The notes under the pieces: generated by a model
What the model was told of the DNA's origin: nothing
Databases searched by the model: none
What the model saw: only the letters and a program-made list of their open reading frames with translations
Shown: piece after piece, positions 8,594 to 16,424 of the stretch
How the letters are laid out: every line of letters begins with the position of its first letter
Numbering within the stretch: position 1 is the first letter of the stretch
Translations under genes and position numbers: made by a program
Source of the DNA: Comamonadaceae bacterium
Lineage (GTDB): Bacteria; Pseudomonadota; Gammaproteobacteria; Burkholderiales; Burkholderiaceae_C
Assembly: GCA_947371915.1 (NCBI GenBank)
Contig: CANBRM010000003.1
Span: 1-64,000, forward strand
Reading direction: 5' to 3'
DNA: 64,000 nucleotides

Positions 8594-9160
8594 ATGAAAA
8601 CTTTGCAAGAACAAGATTTCGACTGCTGCAGCACTGGCAAAGCAGCTCAAATACTGAATTATTCAATTGGCACCATACATCGGCTCGTCGAACGTGGTGA
8701 GTTGGAGGTGTGGAAAACCCTAGGCGGTCATCGAAGAATCACAATGTCGTCAATTCAAAGACTCTTAAATACGCCGAATATATCCAATATGCCAAAAATT
8801 GCCACATTGATTGCTTCTGAAACTGAAAAGTTGATGGAGTCATCTGCAAAGTTGAAATTTAAAAAGATATCAGTCTTAAAGTTTGAGTCAGTAATTGATT
8901 TCATTATGAAAATTGAAAAATCTCATATTAAATGTATGTTGGTTGATTCAGAATCAATTCCTGAGAATGAAGATTTATTGATATTTAAATGTGCACTCAA
9001 ACAAAAATCGTTACAGAATACAAAAATTATCATTTTCGTAAACAAATTTGGGCAATTTCGCTTTGAAAAAGAGTTGGCATTACCTAACGTGCATCTGATT
9101 CGGTCTTCTGCTGATATGATTTGGGTCAATGGCTTACTGACTGGCGTTTCAGGCATTTGA
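8594..9160 (+). CDS. Excisionase/MerR-type HTH protein with a receiver-like C-terminus
   Basis: The 188-residue protein has an N-terminal winged helix of the excisionase (HTH_17) type at about residues 13-57: STGKAAQILNYSIGTIHRLV followed by ERGELEVWKTLGGHRRI. The remaining 100 residues look like an alternating alpha/beta domain (KCMLVDSE, TKIIIFVN, VHLIRSS), which recalls a degenerate response-regulator receiver; no acidic pocket is complete. AAGG lies seven bases before ATG 8594, which I prefer to GTG 8588. It may control excision or expression of a neighbouring element, but no integrase is in the window. Confidence 0.65.
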   Translation: MKTLQEQDFDCCSTGKAAQILNYSIGTIHRLVERGELEVWKTLGGHRRITMSSIQRLLNTPNISNMPKIATLIASETEKLMESSAKLKFKKISVLKFESVIDFIMKIEKSHIKCMLVDSESIPENEDLLIFKCALKQKSLQNTKIIIFVNKFGQFRFEKELALPNVHLIRSSADMIWVNGLLTGVSGI

Positions 9161-9276
9161 TACGGTGTGATTATTTAGCGTGAATTTTATATAAAAATTT
9201 TCAAAAAAGCGTTGCAATCAGATGCTGCAGTTATATAACGTGAATTCATGACATTCCTAAAACTGGCGCTGTCTTA

Positions 9277-9750
9277 TTGCTAGCTTCTGCATCAATTATT
9301 AATAAAAAATCTTATGAACTACAAATTAATTGCATCTTTGATCGTCAGCACATTTGTTGCGAATTGTTTGAAGGCGATCACCCTAAGGGGGCTGGCTTGC
9401 AGGCTACGTTGACCGCTCTTGGAGTGTTTGCACCACTATGGTTTGCATGGATTTCAACCAAGCAAATTGGTGAGCGATTTCGCCTGTCTGAAGACTACGC
9501 TTTCAAGGCATCGGTATCTAAGGCTTATGAAGAATACCGACGCGAAGCTGCCAATTTAGATGAGGCCTTTGCCGCCCGACGGTTCAGCAGCGCATTGACC
9601 CGGCTCGATGAACCACCCTTGCGTCTGGTTGAGGCTGAGAATCATGGAAGTCCTTGGCACGAATTGATAAAGGGGATTTTCTCGTCTCGCGCAAAAAATG
9701 TGGCGGACAGCCCCAGCTCCGTGAGCGGGGACGGCAAAGCGAGTAGTTGA
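9277..9750 (+). pseudogene. C-terminal remnant of a membrane-anchored unknown protein
   Basis: The frame has no ATG; its only start would be TTG 9277. From about 9385 the product looks like the end of a larger protein: one membrane segment (LQATLTALGVFAPLWFAWIS), then a helical, charged tail (TKQIGERFRLSEDYAFKASV ... EEYRREAANLDEAFAARRF ... HGSPWHELI). I have the impression of a recurring family but cannot name it. In another frame an ATG at 9314 begins a signal- or lipoprotein-like peptide (MNYKLIASLIVSTFVANC) that stops at 9412. The two together suggest a fused and frameshifted junction of two older genes. Confidence 0.5.
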
Positions 9751-9785
9751 CCTTCACGTATTCTGGACAACAAAGGAAACTGGAC

Positions 9786-9974
9786 ATGTTTGGTACATCA
9801 GGTGTGAGAGCCCTTGTGAAGGGGTTTGACAGTATCGCCAAACAGCAAGCCTCCGTTTGGCGGCAAGGATTTTCGGCTTTCGAAATTGGTTCTAAGTGCC
9901 CATACAACTTTGGATCGTGGCAACACAGTCAATGGCTGGCAGGCTACACGGAAGCCTCAGAGCCGTCTTTTTAA
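9786..9974 (+). CDS. Ribosome modulation factor-like small protein
   Basis: A 62-residue protein with AAGGA eight bases ahead of ATG 9786. The core WRQGFSAFEIGSKCPY, then HSQWLAGYTEA, lines up with the Rmf pattern GYxAG...CPY...SQWLxGWREA of the gammaproteobacterial hibernation factor, including Cys38-Pro39-Tyr40 and Trp50. The N-terminal 20 residues (MFGTSGVRALVKGFDSIAKQ) differ from E. coli Rmf. Rmf-like domains also occur in plasmid and phage genes, so a role in ribosome hibernation is only one option. It is followed by two small genes on the same strand with good ribosome sites. Confidence 0.55.
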   Translation: MFGTSGVRALVKGFDSIAKQQASVWRQGFSAFEIGSKCPYNFGSWQHSQWLAGYTEASEPSF

Positions 9975-9988
9975 TCAAGGAAACCAGC

Positions 9989-10261
9989 ATGACAGGTAAC
10001 GTTACAAACCCAGACGATGACGATGAGCACGATGACGTGATCGTTCCCGATCAGTATGAAGTTAAAGCCTACCTCAATAATTCAAATGCAGTTGTGTTGA
10101 GCAGACCACTCCATGACTGGGAGCGTTTTAGCGGAGATCAAGAGCCGCGAGTTGCAATCGTCATTCCGAAGTTTTATGTGCCACTACTCATTGAAAAGCT
10201 AAAAGAACTGATGGCAGCAGCCAACTTGGAAACCAGGTGCGGGGCCTTTCCCGACGTGTAA
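9989..10261 (+). CDS. Small hypothetical protein
   Basis: A 90-residue acidic protein with AAGGAA nine bases before ATG 9989. The N-terminus carries a run of acidic residues (NPDDDDEHDD); the C-terminal part (VAIVIPKFYVPLLIEKLKEL) is an amphipathic helix. No domain is recognised. It begins 14 bp after the Rmf-like gene and is probably co-transcribed with it and with the gene at 10278. Confidence 0.55.
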   Translation: MTGNVTNPDDDDEHDDVIVPDQYEVKAYLNNSNAVVLSRPLHDWERFSGDQEPRVAIVIPKFYVPLLIEKLKELMAAANLETRCGAFPDV

Positions 10262-10277
10262 AGGGAGATAAGAAAGA

Positions 10278-10475
10278 ATGAAGAGAAATTTTAATATTCC
10301 GTTAGGGGCAACAATTCGTGTGAAGCGCGAGAACGGCCTCTTTGAGACGTATGTCTTTCGAGGAACGGATGACCAAGGTGTTATCTACGAAGACCCCCAG
10401 GAGGTGCGGCATAGCGACATTGGCGGCTATGTCGAAATCTCCATCAAAACGACCAGCGGCTGGAAGGTGCTCTAA
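10278..10475 (+). CDS. Small hypothetical protein
   Basis: A 65-residue protein predicted to be mostly beta (TIRVKRENGLFETYVFRGTD ... GYVEISIKTTSGWKVL). GGGAGA precedes the ATG by about eleven bases and the gap to the upstream gene is 16 bp, so it is the third member of a small-gene operon. No family is recognised. The following 10476-10717 gap has a short open frame (from about 10520) without a ribosome site that I do not call. Confidence 0.55.
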   Translation: MKRNFNIPLGATIRVKRENGLFETYVFRGTDDQGVIYEDPQEVRHSDIGGYVEISIKTTSGWKVL

Positions 10476-10717
10476 AAGGCCAAGGAAACCAAAATGGAAT
10501 TATGAACAACAATGCTGAGAATTAAAGGGCGGTCAACTTGTTCCTGTGGAAGACCCTGCTGGTGGTGATGGCGATGTAGATGCAAACATATCTGCTGCTG
10601 GTTATTTGCGTGAAATCGACAGCAAGCACGATGACTCATTCAGCGGAGCTGAAATATCAATTTACAAAACGCTGCCTCCACAAATGGGAACCCGCTTTTT
10701 TACATTGACACCCTTTC

Positions 10718-11488
10718 ATGCACGTCCAGTTCCACCACGCGCCGCGATTGTTCATCTGCCTGCTTGCGGCCACGGCTATGACGGCCGCTGTCGCCGCGTC
10801 CTACGAACTGCGTGTCTATTCAGACGACATTCCACACCAAGGCGAAGCTGAAATTGAGATGATTGCCAGCGTCGCCCAACCTAAGCCATCGACGGCGGGC
10901 CCCAACACCCGCGTGGCTCAACTGCTGGTGGAGTACGGCTACGGCCTTGGCCACGGATGGGCCATCGGCCTAGAACTCCCAATGTCGCAAGTCCAAGGAC
11001 AGCGCAAGCTCGAAGGCCTGAAAGCAGAGGTCCAATACGTGGCCCCGCACGCCGCCGAGGTGGGCTTTTATTGGGGCGTTCGCGGTGACCTCGGTTACAC
11101 AACCACACCCTACGACAGCCAAGGCGGCAACAGCATCGGCCTGAATCCGATCTTGGGGTACCGGTGGTCAACATGGCATGTCGCCGTCAACCCCTCGTTC
11201 GAAATACCGCTGAGCGGAGAGAGCACAAAAGCACAGTTTCAACCCTCAGCCAAAATTGCCAAAAGGGTCAACGCCAAACGCCATTTGGGGTTTGAATACT
11301 TCAGCAACTGGGGCGCGGCCTCAGCACCGCTGGCGCGACAGCGTCGAGACGAAACGCTTTATGCCGTCTGGGATGAGACACGCCTCACACATCGCCTGCA
11401 ACTTGGCTTAGGTCGGCCCTTACATCCCGCTGGGGGCAGCGTAGACAAATGGGTGGTGAAAGTCGGCATGAATGTGGACATCGATTGA
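10718..11488 (+). CDS. Putative outer-membrane beta-barrel protein
   Basis: The 256-residue product has a signal peptide (hydrophobic core FICLLAATAMTAAVAA, cleavage after about residue 27). The rest alternates polar and hydrophobic residues in many short strands (VAQLLVEYGYGLGHGWAIGL, EVGFYWGVRGDLGY, GYRWSTWHVAVNPSFEIPL) and ends WVVKVGMNVDID, all typical of a small outer-membrane barrel. Specific function is unknown. GC content and codon use are those of the core genome, so it marks the end of the accessory region; it converges on the MxaJ-like gene. Confidence 0.7.
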   Translation: MHVQFHHAPRLFICLLAATAMTAAVAASYELRVYSDDIPHQGEAEIEMIASVAQPKPSTAGPNTRVAQLLVEYGYGLGHGWAIGLELPMSQVQGQRKLEGLKAEVQYVAPHAAEVGFYWGVRGDLGYTTTPYDSQGGNSIGLNPILGYRWSTWHVAVNPSFEIPLSGESTKAQFQPSAKIAKRVNAKRHLGFEYFSNWGAASAPLARQRRDETLYAVWDETRLTHRLQLGLGRPLHPAGGSVDKWVVKVGMNVDID

Positions 11489-11525
11489 CGTTCCACCGCT
11501 CCCTGCGCAAGCACATGCCACCCCG

Positions 11526-12398
11526 TCAGGGTGCCGCCAACGTCAACCCGTGCGATTTGAAAATTTTGGCCAACTCACCGCTGTCGCGCAAAGCCGCCAA
11601 CGCATGGTCTAACTCAGTGGCTAACGCCGTGTTGTCCGCTTTGACGGCCATACCCAGCGGCCAGCCGTTGGGCATGACGCCCGGCAAGGTCAAACTAGAC
11701 AGCGCCCATTTGTCTTTTTCTCCGGCCGCAAAAATCGCAGCCTCGGCCTGTGCCCGACTGACAAACGCGGCATCCATGTGACCTGACAACACCTGTTTGG
11801 CGGCATCTATGCCGTCTTTGAAAATCGACACTTGTGTGCGCAGCAAACCGCCCCGATAGCCCATCAACGCACTGGCGGCGCCGCTGCCTTGCTCGGCGGC
11901 CAAGGTCTTGCCGACTAAATCTTCGGGGTTGTAGACCGAAGGTATCTTGGACGGGCTGTGCAACACAACCAGATGCTCACGAACATAGGCGCCAAAAATC
12001 AAGGCCTGTTTGTTTTCGCCCATGAAGTACCGATCCACCGGCACATGCAGCATCACATCGGCAGGGCCGTAACCGAGGTAATGACCTTTCCACACCATGT
12101 TGCGCAAATCGTCATTCATGTTTTCGCCCGCATCAAAGGGGAGCAAGGACAGTTTGAGATTCAGTTGGCGGGCCAAAGCGTGGGCCAGCGTCACATCTAA
12201 ACCCTGCATATCGGACGCAGGTCCGTCAGAGTAAGGCCCGTTGTCTTTGTAAACCGCCACCTTCAACGTGCCACGCGCTTTGATTTTTTCCAGCGGGCTT
12301 GGCTCTTGGGACCAGGCAGCGCCGCCCCACAACAAAGCGGCAAGGCCAAGCGCTTGACGACGCGAAACAGTGTGGCGCAAAGCGCTGGTATCGGGCAT
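11526..12398 (-). CDS. Quinoprotein-associated periplasmic substrate-binding protein (MxaJ/XoxJ-like)
   Basis: The 290-residue protein has a signal sequence (SRRQALGLAALLWGGAAWSQ) and a family 3 solute-binding fold: KIKARGTLKVAVYKDNGPYS near the N-terminus, MQGLDVTLAHALARQLNL, and DLVGKTLAAEQGSGAASALM. It belongs to the group found next to PQQ alcohol dehydrogenases, to which MxaJ/XoxJ belong; these are thought to assist activation or electron transfer rather than transport. No ABC permease or ATPase is nearby. ATG 12398 is chosen because GGAG lies a few bases ahead; an in-frame TTG at 12425 is less likely. It follows the cytochrome gene at 12430 and should share its promoter. Confidence 0.85.
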   Translation of the reverse strand: MPDTSALRHTVSRRQALGLAALLWGGAAWSQEPSPLEKIKARGTLKVAVYKDNGPYSDGPASDMQGLDVTLAHALARQLNLKLSLLPFDAGENMNDDLRNMVWKGHYLGYGPADVMLHVPVDRYFMGENKQALIFGAYVREHLVVLHSPSKIPSVYNPEDLVGKTLAAEQGSGAASALMGYRGGLLRTQVSIFKDGIDAAKQVLSGHMDAAFVSRAQAEAAIFAAGEKDKWALSSLTLPGVMPNGWPLGMAVKADNTALATELDHALAALRDSGELAKIFKSHGLTLAAP

Positions 12399-12429
12399 GC
12401 AGCTCTCCTTCAAAAAGTGGTCCAACGGC

Positions 12430-12921
12430 TCAGGGCTCGCGACGGGTTTCGAGGTAGGTCTTGATCGACCAAATCGCCTCTTGGGTCAACACACCCTCAA
12501 ACGGCGGCATGTACACACGGCCATCGCGTGTGCGTCCACGTCGCACGGTGGCGACAAAGTATTCATCCATTTCCTTGAAGCAGGCGTTCTTCTTGGCGGC
12601 ATCCGCCAAATCATTGCAATCGCGGTCGAGTTTGCGCAGGTCGGGTGACACGCCGCCCGAAATGGCTTCTAGGCCGTGACAGCGTGCACAGTTTTGGTTG
12701 TACGCCGATGTACCAATTCGCAACGCTTCTTTGCTGGCTGGCCCCGTTGAAAACGGGTTGGACTCTAACCATTTAGGGCCGAGTTGGGGCAGCGTGCTGG
12801 TATCCACCGACTGCGGCACCACGTCGCCATGGGCCAGTACCTGTGAACAAGCCCCCGCCAGCATGAGTGCCAGCGAAGCGTCGAGCAAGCGGCGAAAAAT
12901 TGAAGTAGCAGCGAAAGACAT
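12430..12921 (-). CDS. Periplasmic c-type cytochrome (PedF/c550-like)
   Basis: The 163-residue protein has a signal peptide (LLDASLALMLAGACSQVLA) and one haem c site, CARCH, followed by an axial Met region (RVYMPPF). The sequence resembles cytochrome c-550 PedF, the electron acceptor of ethanol-type PQQ dehydrogenases in Pseudomonas. The start could also be GTG 12930; ATG 12921 gives the better signal peptide. It heads a two-gene unit with the MxaJ-like gene and is preceded by a sigma-54-type promoter (12975-12989). Confidence 0.85.
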   Translation of the reverse strand: MSFAATSIFRRLLDASLALMLAGACSQVLAHGDVVPQSVDTSTLPQLGPKWLESNPFSTGPASKEALRIGTSAYNQNCARCHGLEAISGGVSPDLRKLDRDCNDLADAAKKNACFKEMDEYFVATVRRGRTRDGRVYMPPFEGVLTQEAIWSIKTYLETRREP

Positions 12922-12974
12922 GGCGAGCACAACCTTTATAGAAACGGTGTTGAATCAAATGTTATTTCTATCTA

Positions 12975-12989
12975 GCAAAGATCAAGCCA
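12975..12989 (-). promoter_or_regulatory. Sigma-54 promoter for the cytochrome c550 gene
   Basis: The minus strand reads TGGCTTGATCTTTGC, with GG and GC separated by exactly ten bases and TTGC at the -12 site. Transcription would start near 12963, about 40 bp before the ATG at 12921. The activator gene at 13139 is divergent and adjacent. Confidence 0.65.
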
Positions 12990-13007
12990 TGAGACGGCCA
13001 CGCAATT

Positions 13008-13024
13008 TGTCTCAATTTGGAACA
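13008..13024. promoter_or_regulatory. Candidate activator site, copy 1
   Basis: TGTCTCAATTTGGAACA is identical at 14 of 17 positions to the near-palindrome at 18378-18394. It lies 19 bp upstream of the sigma-54 promoter at 12975 and 115 bp upstream of the activator gene, so it could serve either or both. The distance to the promoter is short for a sigma-54 enhancer site. Confidence 0.5.
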
Positions 13025-13138
13025 CCTGTGCGTTGTTTCGTCACAAAAAGCTAGGGAAACAACTGAGTGGCACGACGCCGCAAGACCGCAGAATCTTCAA
13101 TCTGAAAAGTATTAAAAAAACGACGTCACGGAGACTGC

Positions 13139-15163
13139 ATGCTTCACTCAAACGCCGCATTGCCACTTGGCGCGCTCAAACAATACATTCAAGGCACCGC
13201 CTTTAACAGTCCAGAGCATGCGGCCATCATCGCCTCGTCCAAAGAGCGCTCTCGCGATTACGGGCTACATGCGGTGGACGCGCCCGACTACACCACCCTC
13301 CATCAAGGCGCGCTGGGACAGTTACGCGAAGACAACCACTTTCTGTTTCAACACGCCGTCCCCGTGATGGAAACGCTGTACGAACAAATCGCCAATACCC
13401 ACAGCATGGTCATCTTGACGGCACGCAGCGGCACCATCTTGCATTCTCTGGGCGACCTAGACTTTTTAGAAAAAGCAGCCCAAGTCGCTCTTGCACCTGG
13501 CGCGGAATGGTCAGAGCGCTGCAAAGGCACCAATGCCATTGGCACCGCCTTGAAAGAAGGCCAACCCATCGTTGTGCACGGCGATCAGCACTACTTAAAA
13601 GCCAACCAGTTTTTAACCTGCTCCTGCACGCCGATCTTTGACCCGCATGGCACCGTGATCGGCGCGTTGGATGTCACGGGCGACCACCGCAGCTACCACC
13701 AACACACCATGGCCTTGGCCCGTATGTCTGCACAAATGATCGAAAACCACATGTTTGCCGATGTCTTCCCAACGGAGGTTCGGATTCACTTTCACGCACG
13801 GCCTGAGTTTCTGGGCACATTGATGGAAGGCATCGCCGTATTCACCAATGATGGTCGCTTTTTGTCAGCCAATCGCAGTGCGCAATTTCAATTCGGCCTC
13901 TCGGTCAACGCGTTGAAAGCCCACACTTTTTCGTCCTTGTTTGATTTGGCCGTGTCGCAGTTTCACGACCGGGTGCGCGAAGCACGCGGGCAAGCCTTTC
14001 GCTTGAGCCTGAGTAACGGCGTGAACGTGTGTTGCAAAAGTGACCTGCAATTCCCCGCCACCTTCAACGCCATGAACTTTGCCGACGCGCACGCGGCTCC
14101 TGCCGAGCCGTCGCCCCCCCGCGAAAAGCCGGCCGCCTACAAAGCGCCGCTGTCGAGCTTGCGCTACCTCGACACGGGAGACCCACAAATTGCAGCGGTG
14201 ATTCACAAACTGCGCATCATTCAAGGCCGCGATATTCCGGTCATGATTTTGGGCGAAACCGGCACCGGCAAAGACTTGCTGGCGCAAGCCATTCACAACG
14301 ACTCCGCCAGGGCGCACAAGAACTTTGTGTCCGTGAACTGCGCCTCGATTCCCGAAAGCTTGATTGAGTCAGAGCTCTTTGGTTACGAAGAAGGGGCCTT
14401 CACCGGCGCAAAGCGCAAAGGCTCGACGGGCAAAATTTTGTTCGCCAATGGCGGCACCCTTTTTCTTGACGAAATTGGTGACATGCCTTTGCACCTGCAA
14501 GCCCGGCTCTTGCGTGTGCTGCAAGAGCGAAAGGTGAGCCCGCTGGGCTCTGGCCGAGAAGTGGACGTTGATGTGGCGGTGGTCTGCGCCACCAACAAAA
14601 ATCTGAAAGAAATGATCGCCCAAGGTACGTTTCGCGAAGACTTGTACTACCGCCTGAACGGGCTGGTGGTCAAACTCCCCGCTTTGCGTGAACGCCAAGA
14701 CTTGGACGTGGTGACCCGAAAAATACTCAACAGTGTTTGCACAGCGGAACAAAACATTGGCCTGTCCCCGGAGGTCATGGCTTTATTTCGCCATTACGCC
14801 TGGCCTGGCAATTTCCGGCAAATGTTTAACCTGCTTCGCACGGCCGTGGTCATGGCTGAATGTGCACAGGACATTCAGGTTGAACACTTGCCCGATGATT
14901 TCTTGGATGAAGTCAACGCGCAACGCACCAGCGGCAAACCACTTCATGCTCAACCGAATACAGAGGCATGGCAAACCACATGCGCGACGACGGTGTCGCC
15001 CCCCGCCGGATCTTTGGTCTTAGAAAATGTGGCCATCGACACCATGGCCCAAGCCTTACGCACAGCGAAGGGCAATGTGTCGGTGGCCGCCAAAATCTTG
15101 GGCGTATCGCGCAACACCATCTACCGAAAAAAAGCGCAGCTTCCGAGCGACGTTTGGGGCTAA
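13139..15163 (+). CDS. AcoR-like sigma-54-dependent activator (GAF / AAA+ / Fis)
   Basis: The 674-residue protein has an N-terminal GAF sensor region (about 70-210, including GTNAIGTALKEGQPIVVHGD and CSCTPIFDPHG), as in AcoR-type regulators. The AAA+ domain has Walker A GETGTGKD near 371, the sigma-54 contact loop GAFTGA near 418-423 and the usual arginine-rich region. A C-terminal Fis-type HTH ends in VAAKILGVSRNTIYRKK. GGAG stands about seven bases before the ATG. Such proteins activate GG-N10-GC promoters; four candidates lie in this locus, all at PQQ-alcohol-oxidation genes, so I infer that this is their regulator. The inducer bound by the GAF domain is unknown, perhaps an alcohol or aldehyde. 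Confidence 0.9.
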   Translation: MLHSNAALPLGALKQYIQGTAFNSPEHAAIIASSKERSRDYGLHAVDAPDYTTLHQGALGQLREDNHFLFQHAVPVMETLYEQIANTHSMVILTARSGTILHSLGDLDFLEKAAQVALAPGAEWSERCKGTNAIGTALKEGQPIVVHGDQHYLKANQFLTCSCTPIFDPHGTVIGALDVTGDHRSYHQHTMALARMSAQMIENHMFADVFPTEVRIHFHARPEFLGTLMEGIAVFTNDGRFLSANRSAQFQFGLSVNALKAHTFSSLFDLAVSQFHDRVREARGQAFRLSLSNGVNVCCKSDLQFPATFNAMNFADAHAAPAEPSPPREKPAAYKAPLSSLRYLDTGDPQIAAVIHKLRIIQGRDIPVMILGETGTGKDLLAQAIHNDSARAHKNFVSVNCASIPESLIESELFGYEEGAFTGAKRKGSTGKILFANGGTLFLDEIGDMPLHLQARLLRVLQERKVSPLGSGREVDVDVAVVCATNKNLKEMIAQGTFREDLYYRLNGLVVKLPALRERQDLDVVTRKILNSVCTAEQNIGLSPEVMALFRHYAWPGNFRQMFNLLRTAVVMAECAQDIQVEHLPDDFLDEVNAQRTSGKPLHAQPNTEAWQTTCATTVSPPAGSLVLENVAIDTMAQALRTAKGNVSVAAKILGVSRNTIYRKKAQLPSDVWG

Positions 15164-15164
15164 A

Positions 15165-15995
15165 TCAAGGGCATGCCAGCGCGGGTGAATCCCGCAGCGA
15201 CGTCAATGCCGCCTTGGCAGATGCGTGGTTCTGAGCGGCAGATCGCGTCAACCAACACAGGCTTTGCACCGTGTCTTTGTCGCGACCACGCCCGGTTCGG
15301 TACATCACCGACAACGCATACTGCGCATCGGCTTGCCCCTGCAGAGCCGCCGCTTCAAACCACATGGCCGCTTGGGTGAGGTTGAGTATCACGCCACGCC
15401 CAGCTTCGTAGAGCCATGCCAAACGCGTTTGAGCCAACGCGTCTCCTTGGTCTGCCAGCGTTTGGTATTGCGCAGCGGCTTGGGTGTGCTGGCCTGCGGC
15501 GTCTAACAAATCAGCCTGATGCAGGGCCGATATCGACACCGATGTGCCCTCTAAATTGGCCAACATGGTCCGTGCGTCTTGGTCACCGTGCTGCGCGGCC
15601 ATCGTCAAATACAGCCTGGCTTTTTCAACATCTCTGGCAAGCAACCGCCCCACGCTGTACAGCAAGCCCAGTCGGTATTGCGCCTTGAAGTTGTCGCTTC
15701 TCGCGGCGCTGGTGTAAAGCGCTTGGGCTTTGGCCATGTTTTTGGGCTCACCCAAACCGTCCTCGGCCAAGATGCCCAAATTGAACAAGGCATCGCCGTT
15801 GCCCACCTCGGCCAAGGTTTCCCAAACTTCACGCGCAGCGGCGTAGTGGGCCATCTTGAATTCAGCGTACGCCTTGTAATTGCCCATGGCGGGGTTGCGC
15901 AGCCAATCCAAGCGGTCGCTGTCTTGTGCATGGGCGGGATTCGCCAACGTCACACACAACGCCATGAAGACGCCGCACAGAGTCAACGTCTTCAT
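15165..15995 (-). CDS. Exported Sel1-repeat protein of the alcohol dehydrogenase locus
   Basis: The 276-residue protein has a signal peptide (TLCGVFMALCVTLANPAHAQ) and at least four or five Sel1-type alpha-helical repeats, for example GDALFNLGILAEDGLGEPKN, FKAQYRLGLLYSVGR and ADAQYALSVMYRTGRGRDK. Sel1 repeats serve as protein-binding scaffolds; here the protein is presumably periplasmic. Its gene lies nine bases downstream of the cytochrome gene 16005-16343 and ends two bases from the convergent activator gene. A role in assembling the dehydrogenase-cytochrome complex is inferred from position only. Confidence 0.75.
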   Translation of the reverse strand: MKTLTLCGVFMALCVTLANPAHAQDSDRLDWLRNPAMGNYKAYAEFKMAHYAAAREVWETLAEVGNGDALFNLGILAEDGLGEPKNMAKAQALYTSAARSDNFKAQYRLGLLYSVGRLLARDVEKARLYLTMAAQHGDQDARTMLANLEGTSVSISALHQADLLDAAGQHTQAAAQYQTLADQGDALAQTRLAWLYEAGRGVILNLTQAAMWFEAAALQGQADAQYALSVMYRTGRGRDKDTVQSLCWLTRSAAQNHASAKAALTSLRDSPALACP

Positions 15996-16004
15996 AGGCA
16001 GCCT

Positions 16005-16343
16005 TTACTTCACCGTCAGCACCCAGCGTGCCAACAAATTTAAATCGTCATTGCTGATGCTGCCGTGCGCAGGCATCGGAATGCGTCCCCACTTGCCCGA
16101 TGACCCATTGCGAATGGATTGCGCCAGTGAAGAAGCCGCGTCTTTGTCATCGCTGTACTTGGCTGCAATTTTGGAATAGGCAGGGCCCACAATTTTTTCA
16201 TCCATCGCGTGGCAGCTCAAGCACCCATTGCTTTTGGCCAACTCAACAGCGGCGGCAGACTCTGTGGCGCTCAAAGCGGGCGCTGCGATGGCAGCTTGGC
16301 CGCAAGCCCAAAAGGCCAGCAAAGAAAGTGTGATTTTTTTCAT
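16005..16343 (-). CDS. Small periplasmic cytochrome c (c551/c5-like)
   Basis: The 112-residue protein has a signal peptide (ITLSLLAFWACGQAAIA), one haem site CLSCH with the following AMDEKIVGPAY, and an axial Met in RIPMPAHG. It is a short class I cytochrome of the c551/c8 group and would carry electrons from the dehydrogenase to a terminal oxidase or to another cytochrome. The gene follows the dehydrogenase on the same strand, but a strong terminator lies between them, so it needs read-through or its own promoter. Confidence 0.85.
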   Translation of the reverse strand: MKKITLSLLAFWACGQAAIAAPALSATESAAAVELAKSNGCLSCHAMDEKIVGPAYSKIAAKYSDDKDAASSLAQSIRNGSSGKWGRIPMPAHGSISNDDLNLLARWVLTVK

Positions 16344-16357
16344 AAGTTGTGTGTCAT

Positions 16358-16401
16358 TAAAAAAGGGGTTCCGACGGGCTTTCGCCCTTCAGAAACCCCT
16401 T
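16358..16401 (-). terminator. Rho-independent terminator after the PQQ dehydrogenase gene
   Basis: On the minus strand AAGGGGTTTC pairs with GGAACCCCTT, one mismatch in ten, around an inner GGGCGAAAGCCC hairpin, and is followed by a run of six T. It ends the transcript from 18143 and separates it from the cytochrome gene at 16343. Confidence 0.8.
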
Positions 16402-16424
16402 GATGCGTTCAAGTTAATTGGCGT

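Noticed and set aside
8458-8640. Minus-strand hydrophobic 60-codon frame
   Set aside because: AT-rich composition alone gives hydrophobic codons; it overlaps the start of the HTH gene and has no ribosome site.
10546-10851. Open frame ahead of the beta-barrel gene
   Set aside because: No ribosome site, no motif, and it overlaps the signal-peptide region of the better supported gene at 10718.
13068-13082. TGGCACG with a possible -12 element ahead of the activator gene
   Set aside because: The -24 element is perfect but GC lies one base too near (N9 instead of N10), so sigma-54 use is unlikely.
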